A stretch of 36,226 nt of DNA from Nitrospirota bacterium (GTDB lineage Bacteria; Nitrospirota; UBA9217): positions 1 to 36,226 of the forward strand of contig JALNZF010000027.1 of NCBI GenBank assembly GCA_023229435.1, in the 5' to 3' direction. Positions 31,152-36,226 of this stretch are shown piece by piece. How positions within the stretch are numbered: position 1 is the stretch's first letter; every line of letters begins with the position of its first letter. The position numbers and the translations under genes were made by a program. The notes beneath the pieces were generated by a model. It ran no database searches and was not told where the DNA came from. It was given only the letters and a program-made list of their open reading frames with translations.

Positions 31152-34100
31152 CTACTGGACCGTAACGGTCATTCTGTCGGCATCCTTACCACCGGCAGCC
31201 TTGTTGTCAATGATCAGTTTTCCCACGTCTCCCGAAGCAGCAGGACACACAATGGTATGACTGGAGTCCGTTGTAAAGGCAGCGCCCTGCCAGGTACCGG
31301 CTGTCGGATGGGGTCCGATCCCGGCCTTGCAGTTGAATTGCAGGATTGTTCCGGCTGAGACGGTTACCGTGCTTGGCGTGGAATCAACGATACAACCATC
31401 GCCCACTACCGTGAATTCAGTCTGTATCTGCAGATCCACCGTACCCGGCTTCTGGCCGCCGCCACGGATGATCACACTCTTAACTCCGTTGCAGGGCGCT
31501 ATTTCGCAGATTCCGGCTGTGCACACGCCGTTTTGACCATTCGACGAACAGGTTGTTCCATCAGCGACTGTCGCGTGAACGCAGCCAGTGGCTGGATCGC
31601 AGGAATCAGCCGTGCACGCATTGTTGTCATCGCAATTCGCGGTAACGCAGAAAGGCACGCCCATCATATTGAAGTTGCCATTAAAATTCAAGAAGGGGCC
31701 ATCCACCATGGGATAGCTGTTCTTACCATCGTTATTCCAGTCAGTTGACATCCAGTCCCATACCTTTGTGGACGAATTGGAACCGCATGCCGTTGCCCAC
31801 AGGGCTGACGGCGCAAACACGGCGTTCGGCGTCCAGACGTTCACTACATCGATGTTCTTGCTGGCGCCCCAGTCAAAGAGCATATGAGCGCCAAGCTGTC
31901 CCGCGCCGACGGTAAAGTTGATCGCGGCGCCTGTTCCGCAGCCGGGGCTTCCCGCCGCGCAACCCGCGTAGACCGTGTAGGTACCGGGGCCGTAGATGGC
32001 TACATCATGGGCCGACCACGTAATACCCTGGAACGGACAGGTTGAGGAAATTACCGCATTAGAGATCTGTCCGGACGCGGCAACCAAGGTCTTGGTGCTG
32101 CCATCCCATGAGAAAATGACATCATTCGTGCCGCCGATCGTACCGCCGACCGGACTGACCATGGTGAAATTGTTATTGGTAGTAAGTATGGGGCAACTTG
32201 CCGTGTGCACGCATTTACTGTTTACGCACGTATCCGTGCTGCAAACGTTGTTGTCGTTGCAATCATCGGCGGTGACGCAGCAGTTCGCGACCGCAGTGTG
32301 TCCGCAGGTATTATTTGTGCACGTATCCGTGGTACAGCTGTCGTTATCGTTGCACGATGCCGGCACGGTCGCGGAGTGCGTGCACGCATTGTTCGTGCAC
32401 CCATCGTTTGTGCACATGTTGTTGTCGTTGCACTGTGCCGGCACGATCGCCGTATACACACACATACTGCCTGCGCACTCATCCTTGGTGCAGATATTGT
32501 TGTCATTGCAATCGGCGGCAGTGGTGCAACAGGGCGCAACCGGCGTGTGGACACAGGTGCCTGTTGCCACATCGCATGAATCTTCAGTGCAGGCGTTTCC
32601 ATCATCGCAGGATGCAGGACAGACAGGTACAGGCGGAACTCCCATCACGTTAAAGCTGGCATTGAAGCCTATGAAGGGGCCGTCCACCATGCCGTAGCCG
32701 TTCAAACCGTCTCCGTCCCAATCCTTTGACATCCAGTCCCAGACCTTATCGGCCGGGTTGGATCCACAGCCCGCGGTCTGCAGGGGCGATGGGCCAAAGG
32801 AGGCCATCGGCGCCCAGATATCCACCACATCGATGTCCGCGCTGACACCCCAGTTAAAGAGCATGTGGGCGCCAAGTTCTCCCGCACCAACGGTAAACGT
32901 GATCGGATCGCCTGATCCACAGCCGGGGCTGCCTGCCGGGCAGTCCGGGTAGACCGAGTAGGTGCCCGGCCCATAGATGGCGACATCATGCGCCATCCAT
33001 GTTATGCCGAAGAACGGACAGGTGGATTCAAGCGTTGCGTTGGACGCCTGGCCGGACGCTGCCACCGAGCTCTTCTTCGTTCCGTCCCAGGTGAAATGCA
33101 CGTCATTGGTGCCGCCGGTCAGTTCGCCGACCCCGTTGATCATCGTGAAGTTGTTGTTGGTCGTGTCGACCAGGGAGCATGAGGCGGAAATGTGCACACA
33201 GCCCCCGGTGGCGCTATCGCAGGAGTCGGCTGTGCAGAGATCGCCATCATCGCAGTTGACCTGTGTGAACTTGCAGGCGCCGGTGGCGGTATCGCACGTG
33301 TTGGTTGCGCAGGCTTTTACGTCATCGCAAATAACTGGCGTGAACCCGCAGGCGCCGGTCGCGGGATTGCAGCTTTCGGTGGTGCATAAATTGCCGTCAT
33401 CGCAGGCGACCGGCTTGTGGACGCAGCCAACCGCAGGATCGCAGCTGTCGGTCGTGCAAAGGTTGTTGTCCTCACAGATTACACCGGCGCAGAAATCAAA
33501 CGGCTCACACGCCGGGGTACCATTTGCCGAATTGCATTTATAGGCCAACGGGCAGATCATCTCTTTATTAAGGCATTTGCCACCCGCGCAGGAATCAGCG
33601 GTGCAGGGATTGCTGTCATCGCAGTTCACAGGGGTGCACGGAGGCTCGGGTCCGTATTTGGGATTGAACCAGTCAATCATGCGCAGTGCGTCAGCCCGCA
33701 GGATAAAGGCGTAGCCCGCGAATGCGTTCTTATACCATACGGCGCCGTTCCCCTCAGGTACCACCGTTACATTCCAGGTGCCGTCATCGTTCAATTTGGG
33801 GGAACCATCCGGGTTATATGAATCCGAGGAGACCCAGGCGCCATCCGGAACCACCCCTCCTCCATGGAACGACACGCGGTTGTAATAGTTAGGGTCCGGG
33901 TCAAAGTGGTCCGTGTTGCCTGGATAGGTATTGTTGCTGACCGCGTTGGACGAGAACGTCTGCAGATCTGAACCGGCCCAGACATGGACCTTCAGCGTAC
34001 CATAGGCCCTCATTTCAAATTTGGGCACGATCTGCGAACCCATGAAGATGCGATTGGGCGGGTCGCCGGAATAAGCGTCCATAACAAAATCGAAGGTTAT

Positions 34101-34781
34101 CTGGCCCCCCATCATGGCGAGAGCGGCGGGATGCTCGGCCATTACTGATCCGCACCATCCGATGGCATCGGAAACCGGGTACGGTTGGAACGAAATGGAT
34201 TGCTTGACCTCCTGAGGCGGATTCACCCCTGTGGCGTCCACATACGAAAAAGTATCAATATAGGCAAAAAGCATGTCTTCTTTGAGGACCAGATAGTCGC
34301 CGTCAACATCGATCTTCATATCGAAAGTACATCCCTGCCGGGTGGATGCCGAGTAGTCCTTCGCTCTATATGCTATTATGTCGCCCGGGATGTCAAAACC
34401 CGGAGTTGTATATCCCCATTTGTAGAAGTTTATCTGTCCGTCCATGTTGGCATTGGGGTATACCGGCGAATTCGTCATGTCTTTTAAAATATCTTGAGGA
34501 GCGTCCGGCGTGAGCCGGTCAGGCCGAAGCGTCACGACGTGCTGCTGCTGACCGAGTTCGCCGAACCCGCCATTGCACGGCTGGAAATCCTTGTAGGTTT
34601 GCCCGCATGGGCCGACATAATCCCAGTCATCGAACGTGATCGTGGAAATCCCGTTTCCCGCAAAGGAGTAACCATTTGATTCATCATAGTGGTCGGTCCA
34701 GATCGTCGCTATTGCTTCGGTAGTTGATAACAGCAAGCTTGTTGCCAACAGCAGTGCCCCAATCAGATGTTTGTATCTCAT
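31152..34781 (-). CDS. Giant secreted Cys-rich modular protein, copy 2
   Basis: A 1209-aa paralogue of the 25274-28999 product with the same ribosome site and signal peptide. Order: signal (1-26), N-terminal domain (27-375), array 1 (385-535, five CTDC repeats plus a diverged Cys segment), module A (540-717), array 2 (720-863, five repeats), module B (868-1042), array 3 (1044-1070, one repeat), C-terminal domain (1097-1209). The count of cysteine repeats thus differs in every array from copy 1 (7/3/3 there, 5/5/1 here), while the order of modules and the C-terminal domain are constant. This is the pattern expected from unequal exchange between short in-frame repeats. Probable extracellular or surface protein of unknown function. 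Confidence 0.88.
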   Translation of the reverse strand: MRYKHLIGALLLATSLLLSTTEAIATIWTDHYDESNGYSFAGNGISTITFDDWDYVGPCGQTYKDFQPCNGGFGELGQQQHVVTLRPDRLTPDAPQDILKDMTNSPVYPNANMDGQINFYKWGYTTPGFDIPGDIIAYRAKDYSASTRQGCTFDMKIDVDGDYLVLKEDMLFAYIDTFSYVDATGVNPPQEVKQSISFQPYPVSDAIGWCGSVMAEHPAALAMMGGQITFDFVMDAYSGDPPNRIFMGSQIVPKFEMRAYGTLKVHVWAGSDLQTFSSNAVSNNTYPGNTDHFDPDPNYYNRVSFHGGGVVPDGAWVSSDSYNPDGSPKLNDDGTWNVTVVPEGNGAVWYKNAFAGYAFILRADALRMIDWFNPKYGPEPPCTPVNCDDSNPCTADSCAGGKCLNKEMICPLAYKCNSANGTPACEPFDFCAGVICEDNNLCTTDSCDPAVGCVHKPVACDDGNLCTTESCNPATGACGFTPVICDDVKACATNTCDTATGACKFTQVNCDDGDLCTADSCDSATGGCVHISASCSLVDTTNNNFTMINGVGELTGGTNDVHFTWDGTKKSSVAASGQASNATLESTCPFFGITWMAHDVAIYGPGTYSVYPDCPAGSPGCGSGDPITFTVGAGELGAHMLFNWGVSADIDVVDIWAPMASFGPSPLQTAGCGSNPADKVWDWMSKDWDGDGLNGYGMVDGPFIGFNASFNVMGVPPVPVCPASCDDGNACTEDSCDVATGTCVHTPVAPCCTTAADCNDNNICTKDECAGSMCVYTAIVPAQCNDNNMCTNDGCTNNACTHSATVPASCNDNDSCTTDTCTNNTCGHTAVANCCVTADDCNDNNVCSTDTCVNSKCVHTASCPILTTNNNFTMVSPVGGTIGGTNDVIFSWDGSTKTLVAASGQISNAVISSTCPFQGITWSAHDVAIYGPGTYTVYAGCAAGSPGCGTGAAINFTVGAGQLGAHMLFDWGASKNIDVVNVWTPNAVFAPSALWATACGSNSSTKVWDWMSTDWNNDGKNSYPMVDGPFLNFNGNFNMMGVPFCVTANCDDNNACTADSCDPATGCVHATVADGTTCSSNGQNGVCTAGICEIAPCNGVKSVIIRGGGQKPGTVDLQIQTEFTVVGDGCIVDSTPSTVTVSAGTILQFNCKAGIGPHPTAGTWQGAAFTTDSSHTIVCPAASGDVGKLIIDNKAAGGKDADRMTVTVQ

Positions 34782-35033
34782 GTTTTGTCCCTCCTTAAGA
34801 TAGTTGGTAACTATTCAGCAAAATAATTGCTAAAACAAAAATAGCGCTTTATGCCGGAGGTGCTCTTCCTGCTCCTGAGTCGCAGCGCTGCCGGAAACGG
34901 GCATCACGGCGATTGACGCTTTTGTTTGAAGGCAAATCGCCTGAGTTCATGCTGTCCCGTCAGTCAGAAACTGTTTCCGCTCCCGAGGGAACTGAATCGT
35001 TGCCTTTATATATCAGGAAATGCAGGGGAACAC

Positions 35034-35076
35034 TTGAACGATGCGGCTTTTTTATTGAACGAAGCGGCTATTTTTA
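35034..35076. repeat. Two 20-bp direct repeats spaced 21 bp apart
   Basis: TTGAACGA(T/A)GCGGCT(T/A)TTTT occurs at 35034 and 35055, a 21-bp (two-turn) period, about 255 bp upstream of the second large gene's ATG. The spacing is that of AraC-type half-sites. It may be an operator, or chance within repeat-like DNA. The rest of the gap 34829-35130 shows no gene. Confidence 0.35.
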
Positions 35077-35135
35077 TCGAAAAGAAGAGGCGTATGGGTA
35101 GCAGGCGTATGGGGTCAGACTTAAAGATTGAGTTA

Positions 35136-35164
35136 TTGACACCTATTGGGATATTTGCTATCCT
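35136..35164 (+). promoter_or_regulatory. Promoter of the transposase gene, leaderless arrangement
   Basis: TTGACA (35136-35141), 17-bp spacer, TATCCT (35159-35164), 5 nt to ATG 35170. No SD. Preceded by GGGGTCAGACTTAAAG at 35111-35126, a sequence I associate with the 5' edge of related elements. Confidence 0.55.
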
Positions 35165-35169
35165 CTGTC

Positions 35170-36099
35170 ATGGCCAGAAAACCCCGAATTGAATACGAAG
35201 GCGCCTTTTATCATGTAATCACCAGAGGAAACCAGAAGCAGAAGATATTTAAAGATCCCCTCGATTATCGTAAATTTCTTGAGATCCTTATCGGCTACAA
35301 ACAACGCTATCATTTTCATCTCTATGCCTACATACTTATGTCCAACCATGTGCACCTTCTGATTGAAACCAGGGACATTCCGCTCTCCAAAATCCTCCAA
35401 GGTGTCAACCAGCGGTATACTATGTACTATAACCGAAGGTACAAGACCGTGGGGCACCTCTTTCAGGGCAGGTACAAAGCCATCCTTTGCGACCGTGACC
35501 GATATCTGCTGGCCCTTGTAAAATACATCCATTACAATCCCCTGCGAGCGAAGATCGCTGAAAGTCTTGATCAATATTTGTGGAGCAGCCATCGAGCATA
35601 TTTCACAAAAACAGAGCGGTCAGAGTTCCTTGACACCGACCTTGTTCTCAGAATGTTTTCCGAGAACAAAGGCAGAGCACGAAAACAGTACGCGATGTTC
35701 ATGAACGACGGAGCAACGGTCAAGCAGGAAGACGTCTATGCCACCATAGATCAAAGACTCTTGGGAGACGAACGGTTTGTCGAAAAGGTCGTCGAAAAAC
35801 ACGATGGAGAAATCAAGAAAGAGCGCCAAAAGAAGGAATACACCTTGCCCCGGTTAGCACGAGAGATTGAGCGGCAATACGGCGTATCGCTTGAAGATCT
35901 GCGATCATGGAGAAGAACCATAAATATCTTGACTGCTCGACGACTCTTCAGTATCCTGGCGAAGGAATATGGTTATACGGGGCGAGAGATCGCGGCATAT
36001 TTGCGGAAAGACCCTGCGGCCGTGACTGTGTATCTCCGGAGTAGCAAGGATATTCGGAAAGAAGTAGAAGTAGTGGCCGCAGCTTTAAAGAAAGAATAA
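35170..36099 (+). CDS. REP-associated tyrosine transposase (Y1/HUH) with DnaA-like C-terminal domain
   Basis: A 309-aa protein. The N-terminal about 150 residues are an IS200-like Y1 transposase: ARKPRIEYEGAFYHVITRGN, the HUH pair in SNHVHLLIE (H60, H62), GHLFQGRYKAIL, and VKYIHYNPLRAKI with a likely catalytic Tyr at about 119. The C-terminal about 100 residues resemble the DnaA DNA-binding domain (TARRLFSILAKEYGYTGREIA, DPAAVTVYLR). This fits chromosomal RAYTs, which act on REP palindromes. The ATG at 35170 is set by the promoter; an upstream in-frame start at 35146 lies in the spacer. It appears intact. After it, 36100-36226 shows no gene. Confidence 0.9.
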   Translation: MARKPRIEYEGAFYHVITRGNQKQKIFKDPLDYRKFLEILIGYKQRYHFHLYAYILMSNHVHLLIETRDIPLSKILQGVNQRYTMYYNRRYKTVGHLFQGRYKAILCDRDRYLLALVKYIHYNPLRAKIAESLDQYLWSSHRAYFTKTERSEFLDTDLVLRMFSENKGRARKQYAMFMNDGATVKQEDVYATIDQRLLGDERFVEKVVEKHDGEIKKERQKKEYTLPRLAREIERQYGVSLEDLRSWRRTINILTARRLFSILAKEYGYTGREIAAYLRKDPAAVTVYLRSSKDIRKEVEVVAAALKKE

Positions 36100-36226
36100 A
36101 TAACTGTAGAGTAAAGCACTGGCGTAGTGGCTACAGGTTGATGTTTGTGTTCCCCGTTTCTCTCCGTTTCCTCCGAGAGTGTCACTGTATCTCAACCATA
36201 CCCTATCTCCAGCGCCTTCTCGTCAA

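Larger units (their letters stand above)
31077..34828 (-). repeat. Duplicated block, copy 2 (gene plus both flanks)
   Basis: Counterpart of 25199-29046. The 3' about 370 bp of the gene with its downstream palindrome are almost identical between copies (only a handful of differences in 31158-31530), whereas the cysteine arrays and the N-terminal half have diverged much more. Confidence 0.8.

Noticed and set aside
25600..33660. Repetitive cysteine-codon arrays resembling a CRISPR-like pattern
   Set aside because: Repeats are in frame, degenerate and encode CTDC motifs; no constant repeat with unique spacers and no cas genes.
1..36226. tRNA, rRNA, prophage or integrase genes
   Set aside because: Looked for and not found by eye; only a single-domain RAYT-type transposase is present.

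Overview
The window looks like a chromosomal segment of a free-living, Gram-negative, probably anaerobic or sediment/groundwater bacterium. The evidence is the set of genes seen (lnt, recO, era, nadA, rmuC, kup, tatA, a UspA/TauE cluster) and the intergenic sequence, which is full of degenerate short repeats of the kind common in Desulfobacterota and Nitrospirota. The phylum is an inference, and no rRNA or tRNA is present to settle it.

Layout. (1) 1-1095: the 5' part of a secreted repeat protein on the minus strand, running off the left edge, followed by about 1.5 kb of AT-rich DNA with only doubtful small ORFs. (2) 2614-5121: a promoter and three tightly packed plus-strand genes. Two encode proteins built from Hfq/Sm-like modules (two modules in the first, one plus a disordered tail in the second), and the third is lnt. 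(3) 5158-12842: housekeeping genes (recO, dedA family, era, nadA, rmuC, a small cupin, kup) separated by about 180-210 bp elements whose ends share an ACTCAGGT-type sequence. (4) 12965-20397: a minus-strand operon with a terminator at its end and another just before it. In transcription order it holds two paralogous fusions of a GspE/MshE-type N-terminal domain with tandem DUF202 membrane domains, a sensor histidine kinase, a receiver-only response regulator, and a PEP-synthase-like protein in which the PEP/pyruvate barrel is replaced by an unknown C-terminal region. (5) 20538-24740: tatA, then a minus-strand UspA / UspA-UspA / Alph_Pro_TM-like / TauE / Usp-like operon behind a good sigma-54 promoter. 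(6) 25199-34828: two approximately 1200-residue secreted proteins, clearly duplicated with their flanks. They are built from CTDC-type cysteine repeats and a shared 170-180-residue module, and a membrane-anchored AraC-type regulator lies between them. (7) 35136-36099: a REP-associated tyrosine transposase with a DnaA-like C-terminal helix-turn-helix.

How the parts may work together. Region 4 reads as one signalling unit: membrane DUF202 proteins with a GspE-N-like cytosolic domain, a kinase and receiver with no DNA-binding output, and a phospho-histidine protein as possible effector. Region 6 reads as a regulated, diversifying surface or secreted protein family; the left-edge gene is a third member that has the shared module but no cysteine repeats in the part seen. 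Region 2 suggests Sm-like rings made from non-identical modules.

A recurring transcriptional feature is a sigma-70-type promoter whose -10 box lies 5-9 bp before the start codon with no Shine-Dalgarno sequence (first Hfq-like gene, era, nadA, transposase). This implies leaderless or nearly leaderless mRNAs beside ordinary SD-led genes.
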